From NCBI RefSeq assembly GCF_900103005.1, contig NZ_FMWL01000009.1:1-64000 (forward strand): a DNA stretch of 64,000 nucleotides. Direction: 5' to 3'. Shown piece by piece: positions 7,745-15,750 of the stretch. The translations under genes and the position numbers were made by a program. The notes beneath the pieces are model-generated. The model ran no database searches, was not told where the DNA came from, and was given only the letters and a program-made list of their open reading frames with translations. This DNA comes from Acidaminobacter hydrogenoformans DSM 2784. GTDB taxonomy: Bacteria; Bacillota; Clostridia; Peptostreptococcales; Acidaminobacteraceae. How positions within the stretch are numbered: position 1 is the stretch's first letter; each line of letters opens with the position of its first letter.

Positions 7745-8644
7745 TCACCGCCAGTGTACCGGCCTCTCCAAGCCATCCGGAAGCTTCGTCTCCAAATCCC
7801 CCTTGGCAGAATTCACCTGTGCCTGGGTCAAATAAAGGGCTTCTCGTAAATCAGCACCATGAAGCCTCGCATCCCTCAGATCCGCGCCAATCAACTCTGC
7901 CCCAGCCAAAACAGAACCGCTGAGGTCAGCGGCAATTAAAACAGCGCCCCTGAAATTGGCACCACTTAGGTCCAGGCCCCTGAGACTCGCACCCGCAAAA
8001 TCCGCGTACCGCCCAAGCCGCTTCCTTAGCGCAGCAGGCGCCGCCTTGCCATTTCCATAAACGCCGCGGACCTGCTCCCCGACTTCAGTCAGCATCACAT
8101 TCGAACGTAGCCTGAGCGCATTCACATCAATCCCAACCAAAGCCTCCGGCGTCAAAAAAGTCAGACCATCCACTTCAACCAGCAACGCTGTCAAATCCCG
8201 CTTCAGCCGTTTTCCCTGGCAGCGCTCCAGCGCTTCACTGAGATACCACAGCAGCTCATAAAGATGGCGCATGACGACAAAAGCCTCAAACATCAGCTTG
8301 GAACTCCCCGGCAGCCTCTTCCAGCTTCCTTCTGGAAAAGTCACCCTGGACACTCTTTGTCCGGCTCCAAGGCAGTCGAATCCAATACAGCCTTTGTAAC
8401 CCCGTTCTGACAGCGTCTCATGGACTCCGCAGCGAAAATCCGCCTGCAAATGAGGACACGCTTTCCCAGGCGCCTTATCCAGGGGAAAGCCCTCCGACGC
8501 CGCGAAATGGAGCCCTACACAGCAGAGGCCGTAGCACTCAGCGCAGTTTGATTTAAGGACGCGAGCCCGCCACACTTTAAGCGCACCCGCATTATTAATT
8601 TTTATAGGCTTATAATCCAGCGCCGCAGCATTCACTTCCATCAT
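7745..8644 (-). CDS. pentapeptide-repeat protein with Cys-rich N-terminal domain
   Basis: 299 aa. The N-terminal half has a conserved cysteine pattern (CAECYGLCC, CPHLQADFRCGVH, GCIGFDCLGAGQ) that resembles a domain mostly seen in actinobacterial pentapeptide proteins and is likely metal-binding. The C-terminal part carries pentapeptide repeats A(D/N)LXX (LDLSGANFRGAVLIAADLSG), which fold as a right-handed beta helix. Function unknown; some relatives protect DNA gyrase, but nothing here shows that. ATG 8644 or 8641 are both possible starts. Confidence 0.82.
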   Translation of the reverse strand: MMEVNAAALDYKPIKINNAGALKVWRARVLKSNCAECYGLCCVGLHFAASEGFPLDKAPGKACPHLQADFRCGVHETLSERGYKGCIGFDCLGAGQRVSRVTFPEGSWKRLPGSSKLMFEAFVVMRHLYELLWYLSEALERCQGKRLKRDLTALLVEVDGLTFLTPEALVGIDVNALRLRSNVMLTEVGEQVRGVYGNGKAAPAALRKRLGRYADFAGASLRGLDLSGANFRGAVLIAADLSGSVLAGAELIGADLRDARLHGADLREALYLTQAQVNSAKGDLETKLPDGLERPVHWR

Positions 8645-8702
8645 AGCAATCCTTCAATTCCTTTCTTAGTGGTCCCCCTCAGCGGTGCCGCCCAGCAGCT
8701 CT

Positions 8703-8843
8703 TTACGAGGGCCCAGCGCCCTTCTTTACCGGAAACACCTTGTTCAGCAGCTTAATCATCAGATATATCAGAAATACAATCGAGAAAATGCCAGACATCC
8801 CCCGCCACATGAGCTCGAGGGACATGAGAAACGTCTCATTCAT
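8703..8843 (-). CDS. small membrane subunit resembling OadG (decarboxylase gamma chain)
   Basis: 46-aa one-span membrane protein, too short for routine ORF calling. ATG 8843 has AAGGGG upstream; the hydrophobic segment GIFSIVFLIYLMIKLL is followed by KVFPVKK. Size, topology and position right behind the beta subunit match the gamma subunit of Na+-translocating decarboxylases, which anchors the complex. Assignment rests mainly on context. Confidence 0.65.
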   Translation of the reverse strand: MNETFLMSLELMWRGMSGIFSIVFLIYLMIKLLNKVFPVKKGAGPS

Positions 8844-8930
8844 AAAATCTACCCCTTTTCAAATCGCCGTGAAACTCAAGCTGTCAATTGGCAAAAGCGC
8901 CAGCGACAAGCCACAACGCGTCTATACAGC

Positions 8931-10058
8931 CTAAAGGTTCTGAACCAGCATCAGGATCAGCCCCCCGGCCAGCACCGATGCAATCTGCCCGCCCACGTTG
9001 GCCCCCACCGCGTACATCAGGATAAAATTCTGCGGGTCCTCCTTCTGCGCCATCTTCTGAATCACCCGTGCAGACATTGGAAATGCGGAAATCCCCGCTG
9101 CCCCAATCATAGGATTGATCTTTTCCTTACGAAATAGGTTAATCACCTTCGCAAAGAGCACACCGCCGATGGTATCAAAAACAAACGCAATCAGCCCCAT
9201 CCCAATTATGAGGCCGGTCTGCGGGGTGAGAAACCGCTCAGCCTGCATGGTCGTGGCAATGGTGAGCCCCAGCAATATGGTCACAATATTGACGAGCTCA
9301 TTCTGTGCAGCCTTGGCCAGTCTGTCCAGGACACCGCATTCCCGAAGAAGATTTCCAAACATCAAAAACCCAATCAGCGGCACGGCGTTTGGCGCCACGA
9401 GCCCTGTTAAAATCGTAATAACAATAGGAAAAACAATCCGGGTCGACTGCGAGACACTTCCGGCCTTATAAGTCATACGAATACGACGTTCTGCTTTAGT
9501 AGTCACCAGGCGGATTGCCGGCGGTTGAATCACCGGCACCAGGGCCATATAGCTGTAGGCCGCGACGGAAATAGGTCCCAATAGGTCCTTGGCGAATTGA
9601 TTGGCCACATAAATTGAAGTGGGTCCGTCCGCCGCCCCAATAATGCCAATGGCCGCCGCTTCTCTAATGCTGAACCCCGCCAACGCCGCGACCCCCACCG
9701 TAAAGAAGATGCCAAACTGCGCTGCCGCTCCAAAAAGCAGCATAAACGGATTGGCAAGGATGGGCCCAAAGTCAATCATAGCTCCTATCCCAATAAAAAT
9801 CAGCAGCGGAAACAGCTCTGTGGCAATGCCCATGTCGAATAAGACGTTGAGCACGCCTTCTACCGCGGTGCCTTCCACCATTTGCGTAATCGCGCCGGAC
9901 ATGGGCAGATTCACCATGATGGCGCCAAAGCCCATGGGCAGCAGCAGCGCAGGTTCAAAATCCCTGGCCACCGCCAGATAAATCAGCGTACCTGCAATGA
10001 TCCACATGACAATTTGCTGCGGTGTCACGGCCATAAGGCCGCTTAGGAAAATATCCAT
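8931..10058 (-). CDS. oadB: Na+-translocating decarboxylase, beta subunit
   Basis: 375-aa polytopic membrane protein of the OadB/GcdB/MmdB family, which couples decarboxylation of carboxybiotin to Na+ export. Typical stretches are ARDFEPALLLPMGFGAI, GIGAMIDFGPILANP and GAADGPTSIYVANQ. The ATG at 10058 follows a GGGGGAC site and lies 2 nt behind the rhodanese lipoprotein gene, so the two are cotranscribed with the small gamma-like subunit downstream. No carboxyltransferase (alpha) or biotin carrier gene is in the neighbourhood; they must be elsewhere. Confidence 0.92.
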   Translation of the reverse strand: MDIFLSGLMAVTPQQIVMWIIAGTLIYLAVARDFEPALLLPMGFGAIMVNLPMSGAITQMVEGTAVEGVLNVLFDMGIATELFPLLIFIGIGAMIDFGPILANPFMLLFGAAAQFGIFFTVGVAALAGFSIREAAAIGIIGAADGPTSIYVANQFAKDLLGPISVAAYSYMALVPVIQPPAIRLVTTKAERRIRMTYKAGSVSQSTRIVFPIVITILTGLVAPNAVPLIGFLMFGNLLRECGVLDRLAKAAQNELVNIVTILLGLTIATTMQAERFLTPQTGLIIGMGLIAFVFDTIGGVLFAKVINLFRKEKINPMIGAAGISAFPMSARVIQKMAQKEDPQNFILMYAVGANVGGQIASVLAGGLILMLVQNL

Positions 10059-10060
10059 AT

Positions 10061-10510
10061 TTAGTCCCCCAGGCTTACCGTCTCATACGGCCAATCTATG
10101 ATGCCGCCCAAATCGTAAATATTCTTGTAGCCCATGCTCGCCAGCAAGGCTGTGGCTATGCTGCTTCTGTTGCCGCTGCGGCAATAGACAAAATAAGTGG
10201 CATCAAGATCAGGCATAACCTCCGCGGCATTTTTTTGCACCTGATCAACGGGCAAAAGAATAGCGCCGGGGATTCGCTCCTGGTCATACTCTTCCTTTGT
10301 CCGCACATCGATCAGAATAATCTCTTCACCGGCATCCATCCGAGCTTTTGCATCTTCCGGCGTGATGAGTTTCACCTCAGTTTTTTCAGGCTGCTCTGCC
10401 GGTGCCTCAGCGGGTGCCTCACCCACTGGTGTTTCAACCGCAGGCTCTGGCGCGCACGCCGCCAGACCAAGGCTCAATAAAATCAACAGTATTGAAATCC
10501 ATTGTCTCAT
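10061..10510 (-). CDS. rhodanese-domain lipoprotein
   Basis: 149 aa. Lipoprotein signal peptide with lipobox LAAC near residue 19, a Pro/Glu-rich spacer (about 22-45), then a single rhodanese domain with active-site loop CRSGNRS and the upstream IDVRTKEEY motif. It is predicted to sit on the outer face of the membrane and to bind persulfide sulfur on its Cys. Directly upstream of oadB in the same transcription unit, a recurring but unexplained association. Confidence 0.88.
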   Translation of the reverse strand: MRQWISILLILLSLGLAACAPEPAVETPVGEAPAEAPAEQPEKTEVKLITPEDAKARMDAGEEIILIDVRTKEEYDQERIPGAILLPVDQVQKNAAEVMPDLDATYFVYCRSGNRSSIATALLASMGYKNIYDLGGIIDWPYETVSLGD

Positions 10511-10526
10511 TCAACGCAACTCCTTC

Positions 10527-10961
10527 TTAGATCTTACCCTGCAGCTCCTGAACAGGCCCATTCAAAAGCAAATAAGCATGCAGCCTGACACCAATAATTC
10601 TGCAGCTTTCACTTGATAATATTTGCTCGAGCTCAGGGTGCTGTGCCTGAAACTGCATGCGTATCTCCTCTGTTCTGTGTCCATCCCCTATTTCAAAATA
10701 GACCCCTTCAAAGGTTACAGAGCATACAGGCTCCACAGAGCCAGGCTCCAGAATCTGCCGCGAATCAATTAATAGGCTGACATTTTCATTTTCCTTCAGG
10801 TTTCTATACTTCCTCGAATTTGTCGAAGTGGTCAGGTAAAGCGTCTTCCCATCTTCTCCAAGGAGATAGGTCATCAAAGAGCAATGGGGCATAGCCTTAC
10901 TTTCCGTACAAAGAACACACAGCGTATTGCTGCGGAGCATAGCTTCAACCATGTCGTGCAT
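10527..10961 (-). CDS. pyridoxamine 5'-phosphate oxidase-family flavin protein
   Basis: 144-aa protein of the split-barrel FMN-binding fold (TLCVLCTESKAMPHCSLMTY, LYLTTSTNSRKYRNL). Substrate unknown; relatives bind FMN, F420 or heme. The start ATG 10961 is set by GGAGGTG 5 nt upstream, discarding seven codons. It precedes the rhodanese/OadB unit by 16 nt and may be part of that operon. Confidence 0.8.
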   Translation of the reverse strand: MHDMVEAMLRSNTLCVLCTESKAMPHCSLMTYLLGEDGKTLYLTTSTNSRKYRNLKENENVSLLIDSRQILEPGSVEPVCSVTFEGVYFEIGDGHRTEEIRMQFQAQHPELEQILSSESCRIIGVRLHAYLLLNGPVQELQGKI

Positions 10962-11097
10962 GTGCTCACCTCCAGGCTTCAAGTGTTATAACGGGTTATT
11001 ACCCAATTTTTTAGCCGTCCTCGTCATTTCTCCAAAAGTTATGCCCAAGAGATCTAAAATATTCCTTTTGGCATCCTTCTAAATTGGATAAATAAGT

Positions 11098-12555
11098 TTA
11101 AGTCCCGCAGAAAGTCCGGTATGGTGTCGCGCTTTGAGGCGGCGGCGCAGCGTAAGCCGCTTGATCAGGCGTATGGGCATAAGGCTTTGCCAAAACGGCT
11201 GACAAGCGGTCAAGAACGCCGAAGTCGCCAAAATTCACAGCAGCTTCAAGGGCGGCTTCCACTCTGTGATTCCTTGGGATCACCGCCGGATTTGCACGCT
11301 TCATCCTCTCCTGAACCTCAGTATCTGACTGGGGTTGTCTCTGAAGCCGTTCCTGCCACCGTTTCTGCCACTGCTGAAAATCAGTCTCCTCGAATAACCC
11401 CTTCACCTCAGCACGATTAAACGTTAAAGCCAAAAAGGTATTGGTGTAGTCCGCATGATGTTTGTGCATGATCTCAAGGAGCGCTTCTATAAGCCCTTCA
11501 TCCTCAGGCTCATTATTGAAAAGCCCCAGCTTAGCGCTCATGGCGTCAAGGAAATGGCGCCGGTATTGGGCTGAAAAACCAGAAATGGCTTCCTGGGCGA
11601 GGCTAAACGCCTTTTCTTCATCTGAATCGAGCAAAGGCATGAGCGTTTCCGCGAACCGCGCAAGATTCCACGCTGCAATATACGGCTGATTGCCATAGGC
11701 ATAGCGCCCCTGGGTGTCTATTGAGCTGAAGACGGTCGCAGGATCATAGGTGTCCATAAAGGCACACGGGCCATAATCTATGGTCTCCCCGCTGATTGCC
11801 ATATTGTCCGTGTTCATGACCCCATGAATAAACCCTATGCTTTGCCACTTCGCAATCAGACTGGCCTGTCGGTTCATAACGGACTGAAGGAAGTCATAGT
11901 AAGGGCGGCCAGAGCCAGCCAAGTCTGGATCATGCCTGGCAATGGCGTAGTCTGTCAGCTGCTTCAAGTCTTCATCAGAACCCCTGCTATAGGCGAACTG
12001 AAAGGTCCCTACCCTGAGATGGCTGGAAGCGACACGCGTCAGGATTGCGCCGGGCAGTGCCGTTTCCCGGTAAACGGGCTCACCGGTAGACACCACAGCG
12101 AGGCTGCGGGTCGTGGGGACCCCGAGGGCATGCATGGCTTCACTGATCAGGTATTCCCTCAGCATGGGGCCAAGCGCCGCGCGGCCGTCTCCGCCACGGG
12201 AGTAAGGGGTTCTGCCTGAGCCTTTAAGCTGCAGATCAAAACGTTTCCCGCTGGGCGTCAGCTGCTCTCCTATAAGGATCGCGCGACCATCCCCCAGCAT
12301 GGTAAAATGACCGAACTGGTGACCGGCGTAGGCTTGGGCCAAGGGCTCCGTACCAGCAGGTATACGGTTTCCCGCCAGAATTTCAGTGCCGGTCTCGCTG
12401 TTTAAGGCCTCCGGATCAAGTCCAAGCTTTTCTGCCAAGTCACTGTTGAACCGCACGAGCTTGGGCAGCCTGACCGGTGTCGGGTCCAGAAGGGTGTATA
12501 AGAGTTGAGGTAAACGTGCGTAGCTGCTGTCGAATTTCCATCCAAAGCTGTTCAT
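11098..12555 (-). CDS. selO: protein adenylyltransferase SelO (YdiU family)
   Basis: 485-aa pseudokinase-fold enzyme that transfers AMP from ATP to Ser, Thr or Tyr side chains of target proteins, usually in redox stress. Conserved features: [38 protein letters not shown] and DYGPCAFMD. It ends in FCGT, with Cys where animal homologues have selenocysteine. Two ATG codons (12561 and 12555) are possible; GGTGAG is better spaced for 12555. The membrane protein gene upstream ends 41 nt away, so read-through transcription is possible. Confidence 0.93.
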   Translation of the reverse strand: MNSFGWKFDSSYARLPQLLYTLLDPTPVRLPKLVRFNSDLAEKLGLDPEALNSETGTEILAGNRIPAGTEPLAQAYAGHQFGHFTMLGDGRAILIGEQLTPSGKRFDLQLKGSGRTPYSRGGDGRAALGPMLREYLISEAMHALGVPTTRSLAVVSTGEPVYRETALPGAILTRVASSHLRVGTFQFAYSRGSDEDLKQLTDYAIARHDPDLAGSGRPYYDFLQSVMNRQASLIAKWQSIGFIHGVMNTDNMAISGETIDYGPCAFMDTYDPATVFSSIDTQGRYAYGNQPYIAAWNLARFAETLMPLLDSDEEKAFSLAQEAISGFSAQYRRHFLDAMSAKLGLFNNEPEDEGLIEALLEIMHKHHADYTNTFLALTFNRAEVKGLFEETDFQQWQKRWQERLQRQPQSDTEVQERMKRANPAVIPRNHRVEAALEAAVNFGDFGVLDRLSAVLAKPYAHTPDQAAYAAPPPQSATPYRTFCGT

Positions 12556-12595
12556 TGTCATAAGCTCACCACTTTTCTCATATTGGCTGTTGCTT

Positions 12596-12922
12596 TCAGT
12601 CCAAATCATGGATATTCATCTTTTCGAGCTCCTGCTTCTGTTTGTCTTTAACTTTTGCTCGGCAGGCGAGATAAATTGCAATATTTATAGCCGCTGGGAT
12701 CAGGTAGAGCAGTAATGCCAGCAGGATAGGCACAATGTCGCCAGTGTAAATCATAGCGCCAAAAGACAATAACAGGGCTAATCCTACGTAAATGATTGGC
12801 AGCACCAACCCCAGCCATTGGTTTTTCTGCAGGGACAAAAAGATCTGAAGCGCTGTTAAAAGTACAATGATCAGAATCAGCACAGGCAGCACAATCACAC
12901 TTCTGACTGCATCTATAGTCAT
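12596..12922 (-). CDS. small polytopic membrane protein, unknown
   Basis: 108-aa protein with three to four hydrophobic helices ([54 protein letters not shown]) and a charged tail. The ATG at 12922 follows the stop of the HTH gene (12924) immediately, so translation is coupled. Likely the output or partner of that regulator. Confidence 0.75.
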   Translation of the reverse strand: MTIDAVRSVIVLPVLILIIVLLTALQIFLSLQKNQWLGLVLPIIYVGLALLLSFGAMIYTGDIVPILLALLLYLIPAAINIAIYLACRAKVKDKQKQELEKMNIHDLD

Positions 12923-12923
12923 A

Positions 12924-13226
12924 TCACTGGTTCTCCTTTCGGGTTTTCCTATATTCGGCAATTAGAATCTTCGCGGTGTCAAAGTCGAGTTTTTCATTGA
13001 CGGCCAATCGTTTGATCAGCGCAATATAAGGCTCGTTTGAACTGTTTTCGCTGATTTGGATCTTTTGGATCAAGCGATCCAGCCTTAACCTCACAGTAGG
13101 GTACGTTACCCCATAGAGCGCAGCTACTTCTTTCAATGAACCTGAAGCGAGCAAAAATTTCTTGATAAAGACCATTTCTTCATCATCGAGATTACTCATC
13201 CAGTCCGGCATGACATTAACAGACAA
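12924..13226 (-). CDS. HTH regulator related to DUF2089 proteins
   Basis: 100 aa. Helix-turn-helix core KEVAALYGVTYPTVRLRLDRLI, the same YPTVR element as in the DUF2089 protein at 27321-27695 (GISYPTVRRLLDDVI), but without the zinc ribbon. A C-terminal helical segment resembles the SHOCT-like module. Probably a DNA-binding regulator for itself and the membrane protein downstream; its promoter holds a clear palindrome. Confidence 0.8.
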   Translation of the reverse strand: MSVNVMPDWMSNLDDEEMVFIKKFLLASGSLKEVAALYGVTYPTVRLRLDRLIQKIQISENSSNEPYIALIKRLAVNEKLDFDTAKILIAEYRKTRKENQ

Positions 13227-13275
13227 AATACCACCTCCAGCGTAGAGTCTTCAAGCTCTTTGTTTAATAATATTA

Positions 13276-13304
13276 ATTGTATTCCTTAACATTGTTAAAG
13301 TCAA
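13276..13304 (-). promoter_or_regulatory. promoter with palindromic operator for the HTH gene
   Basis: Minus strand: -35 TTGACT (13304-13299), 17-nt spacer, -10 TACAAT (13281-13276). The spacer contains the perfect palindrome TTAACATTGTTAA (13286-13298), suggesting autorepression. Confidence 0.7.
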
Positions 13305-13410
13305 TGCGAATGGAAATGTTTAATATAATTAAGCACTTTCTTTATCTTTCTTTAATAATACTGCGCCAGGATTAAAATTATGTCGCTTCAATGCGTTGCA
13401 ATCAGCGATA

Positions 13411-13462
13411 AAAGTCAAAGGGCCAATCTACAGAATATTCCACTCTGCAAATCAGCCCTTTC
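13411..13462 (-). terminator. terminator of the Fur-box small protein gene
   Basis: AAAGGGC (13417-13423) pairs with GCCCTTT (13455-13461), with additional pairing inside (CAGA/TCTG), followed on the minus strand by GACTTTT. Confidence 0.7.
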
Positions 13463-13484
13463 TAAATAAATATCAGTGAACCTT

Positions 13485-13724
13485 CTACCTATCCTGCCTA
13501 TGCAGCGCGCCAAAGGTCATCATGGCATTCAGCTGCGCTGGACTGCGAAGTGACGGCGCTGTCATGGCGCCAGAAATTTTGTGGGCAGGCTTATCACATT
13601 CGCTGCATTCCAGAGAACAGTAAAGGTCAATTTCCTCTTCCCTGACCCAGCGTTCGGTGACAAGACTTGCTCTTCCCATCAGCCAAAATAATGCAATCGC
13701 AAACAAGAACAAAACCACTAACAT
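13485..13724 (-). CDS. small Cys-containing membrane protein, probably iron-regulated
   Basis: 79 aa. One N-terminal membrane segment (VVLFLFAIALFWLMG), then a cytoplasmic or external tail with the cluster YCSLECSECDKPAH. GGGGAGG lies 8 nt before ATG 13724. A near-consensus Fur box lies about 75 nt upstream, so iron control is inferred. It is reminiscent of the small Cys-rich proteins encoded beside FeoB, but the sequence does not match that family clearly and no feo gene is present. Confidence 0.6.
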   Translation of the reverse strand: MLVVLFLFAIALFWLMGRASLVTERWVREEEIDLYCSLECSECDKPAHKISGAMTAPSLRSPAQLNAMMTFGALHRQDR

Positions 13725-13796
13725 TTAGGCGTCCTCCCCAAATCAGACTGTAGCGCTATGTAACTAAATTTAAGGAGGCGGTTGAAGTTTTTTAGT

Positions 13797-13815
13797 GATT
13801 TTGATTATCATTATC
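13797..13815. promoter_or_regulatory. Fur box
   Basis: On the minus strand GATAATGATAATCAAAATC matches the 19-bp Fur consensus at 17 positions. It lies in the upstream region of the gene starting at 13724. Confidence 0.75.
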
Positions 13816-13893
13816 ACTTTTACAAGTTAATATTACCACATACATCATGCAGAGTCAAACCTTCAATATGACCGAAATTCAATAATCCTTACT

Positions 13894-14121
13894 TTACTTA
13901 AGATACCCAAGAAGGTCCTCATTTTTGTCGTTGATATACTTATACGCATCATAGACCCCCTGGTTATACGCATGGGGTGCTAAAGTCTCCAAAAAGAATT
14001 CGTAGATCAGGGTGGCTGCCAAATCGCCCAAATCCTCATCGCGCTCTTTCAAAAAATAAGTCTTAATGGCCTGGAGCATTTCTTTTTTCACTTCCTCGGC
14101 AATGATGATCTTTCCCGCCAT
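13894..14121 (-). CDS. DUF2164 family protein
   Basis: 75-aa protein with the family pattern TYFLKERDEDLGDLAATL..EFFLETLAPHAYNQGVYDA. Function unknown; DUF2164 proteins are small, soluble and widespread. The start has a GAGGGAACGAG site upstream. Stands alone between terminators. Confidence 0.85.
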   Translation of the reverse strand: MAGKIIIAEEVKKEMLQAIKTYFLKERDEDLGDLAATLIYEFFLETLAPHAYNQGVYDAYKYINDKNEDLLGYLK

Positions 14122-14214
14122 CTCGTTCCCTCCATTTCCTCAAAATTATGGTGAACCTTCAAATTCGACCTCAAGCTCGTCCTTAAGCTCACCCTTCAAC
14201 CTTACTATAACACG

Positions 14215-14262
14215 AAAAAACAGGCGCTCTATACGGATTTACATGCTCCGCAGAGACGCCTG
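14215..14262 (-). terminator. terminator of the small lipoprotein gene
   Basis: CAGGCG (14221-14226) pairs with CGCCTG (14257-14262); a run of six T follows on the minus strand. Confidence 0.75.
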
Positions 14263-14294
14263 CATCTGTTGCCTTGAAGCCTCAAGCCTCAAGC

Positions 14295-14711
14295 CTACTC
14301 CATCTTCTCTATGAAAGTGAGCACCAGCTGGCCCTCCGCATTTGGCTTGTAGCCAAATTTAACACGGTCACCGTCTTCAAGTCCCTCAAGCTGGTCATTC
14401 ACCTCAGTGGTTCTGAAAGCCGCAACATCTGTAGGACTCATTTGAATCTCAATGGAATTGTTGTCAATCTGGCCGTTGTAAACGCCTTCCGCGTCCGTAG
14501 CCTGATCCGCGATTTTAGCCGTAGGCGCCGGCAATGTCACTTCCGGTGCCGGCGACGACACCTCTGGCGCAGGTGCAGAAACTTCAGGGGCAGGTGATGA
14601 CACCGCCGGTCCGTCAGGCCTCGCGCACCCGCCAAGAGCGCCCAGGGACAGGATGAGAACTGCGACCAGCACTAATGCAGATAGATGTTTATGCTTCATT
14701 GCTTTTTTCAC
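14295..14711 (-). CDS. small lipoprotein with Pro/Ala repeats
   Basis: 138 aa. Signal peptide with lipobox LGALGGC, a flexible tandem spacer of (S/A/L)PAPEV units (residues about 35-60), then a small beta domain (GVYNGQIDNNSIEIQ..VKFGY) of no known family. GTG 14711 is the start: AAAGGAGG lies 8 nt upstream. Probably anchored to the outer face of the membrane. Confidence 0.75.
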   Translation of the reverse strand: MKKAMKHKHLSALVLVAVLILSLGALGGCARPDGPAVSSPAPEVSAPAPEVSSPAPEVTLPAPTAKIADQATDAEGVYNGQIDNNSIEIQMSPTDVAAFRTTEVNDQLEGLEDGDRVKFGYKPNAEGQLVLTFIEKME

Positions 14712-14814
14712 TTTGGTAACCTCCTTTAGATATGGCATTAGACGGTAACACCAAATAAAAGGTTCCAAGTCGACTTCAGTTCAAGCAACAAAATAGTTGC
14801 CTGATTTCTGCGAT

Positions 14815-14847
14815 AAAAAAACGCCCACAGCGAACTGCAGGCGTTTT
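14815..14847 (-). terminator. terminator of the pspA gene
   Basis: AAAACGCC..CAG-TTCG-CTG..GGCGTTTT, followed by T-rich sequence on the minus strand. Confidence 0.8.
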
Positions 14848-14904
14848 GGTCACAAGCTTTCAAGCTATAAAACTACGGGTTCAAATACCACAAGCCTATA
14901 TATT

Positions 14905-14931
14905 TTTGCCGATGGTCTCAGGGGAACCACC
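14905..14931 (+). repeat. GCCGATGGT interspersed repeat copy
   Basis: TTTTTGCCGATGGTC (core 14908-14916), just downstream of the pspA stop. Confidence 0.55.
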
Positions 14932-14939
14932 AACCCCGC

Positions 14940-15617
14940 CTATACGCCAAGCTCACCCTTAAGCTTCTCCAGCTCTTCCTCCACAGAAGCAGAGCCTTTT
15001 CCAGCGTATTTTTCCTCCAGGGACTTAGCCTCATCCACTTCCTCGGTGTTGAGCTCCGCCATGGCATTCGCCTCATCCAGCATCCTGCTGGCCTTGTCTT
15101 CCATGCGGTTAAAGGCCTCCATAGCGCCTTGGGATCTTTCCGTTGCCGTACTGACCTTATTCAGCGTCTCTTGCGTCTTGGCCACTGTGACCTTGGCTTT
15201 GATCATTTCACGGCGGGCTTTCAACGCCTCAATGTCAGAGACCAGCTTGTCATGCATCTGACGCATCTTGACAGCATTCTCATGGGCAGCGGCATAAGCG
15301 CTCATGTAGCCAGCGCCTACGTTCTCAAGCTCCTGCTTCTTGGCTATAAAGGTGCGGGCGTCGCCCTCATTGCCAGCCTTCAGTGCCTTTTTAGCGAATT
15401 CTTCATATTTGGCGACCTCTGCCTGATTCTCATCCACCAGCCGCTTCGTACGGGTCTCCTCTGCCATGACGCCTGCCGTGCTGCGCTTGACTTCCGCGAG
15501 GTCCTCCATCATGTCATTCAGGTATTGGTCGATCATTTTTGATGGATCTTCCATTTTATCGAGCAGCACGTTAATGTTCGCCTTGATAATGTCGCTGAAT
15601 CTTTCCAGAATTGCCAT
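14940..15617 (-). CDS. pspA: PspA/IM30 (ESCRT-III-like) membrane-stress protein
   Basis: 225-aa, almost entirely helical coiled-coil protein. An amphipathic N-terminal helix (MAILERFSDIIKANIN) is followed by MEDPSKMIDQYLNDMM, the usual PspA/Vipp1 signature. It polymerises on the inner face of the membrane and repairs or stabilises it. It lies 133 nt downstream of a TPM-like membrane protein in the same direction, a common pairing in Gram-positive genomes. Confidence 0.92.
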   Translation of the reverse strand: MAILERFSDIIKANINVLLDKMEDPSKMIDQYLNDMMEDLAEVKRSTAGVMAEETRTKRLVDENQAEVAKYEEFAKKALKAGNEGDARTFIAKKQELENVGAGYMSAYAAAHENAVKMRQMHDKLVSDIEALKARREMIKAKVTVAKTQETLNKVSTATERSQGAMEAFNRMEDKASRMLDEANAMAELNTEEVDEAKSLEEKYAGKGSASVEEELEKLKGELGV

Positions 15618-15750
15618 TTTATCTCCTCCTCAGTCGCTATAGCACTGCCCGTCACGGGCAGAATGCTTCAATAATTTCACCTTCAACAAAATCATAAAAA
15701 TTGCAGATGTCCCAAATCCCGGAGCTGTCCGGAACAAGCCTATGAACGGG

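Noticed and set aside
11098-12555. SelO as part of selenium metabolism
   Set aside because: The name comes from animal homologues with Sec; here the residue is an ordinary Cys and the enzyme is an AMP transferase.
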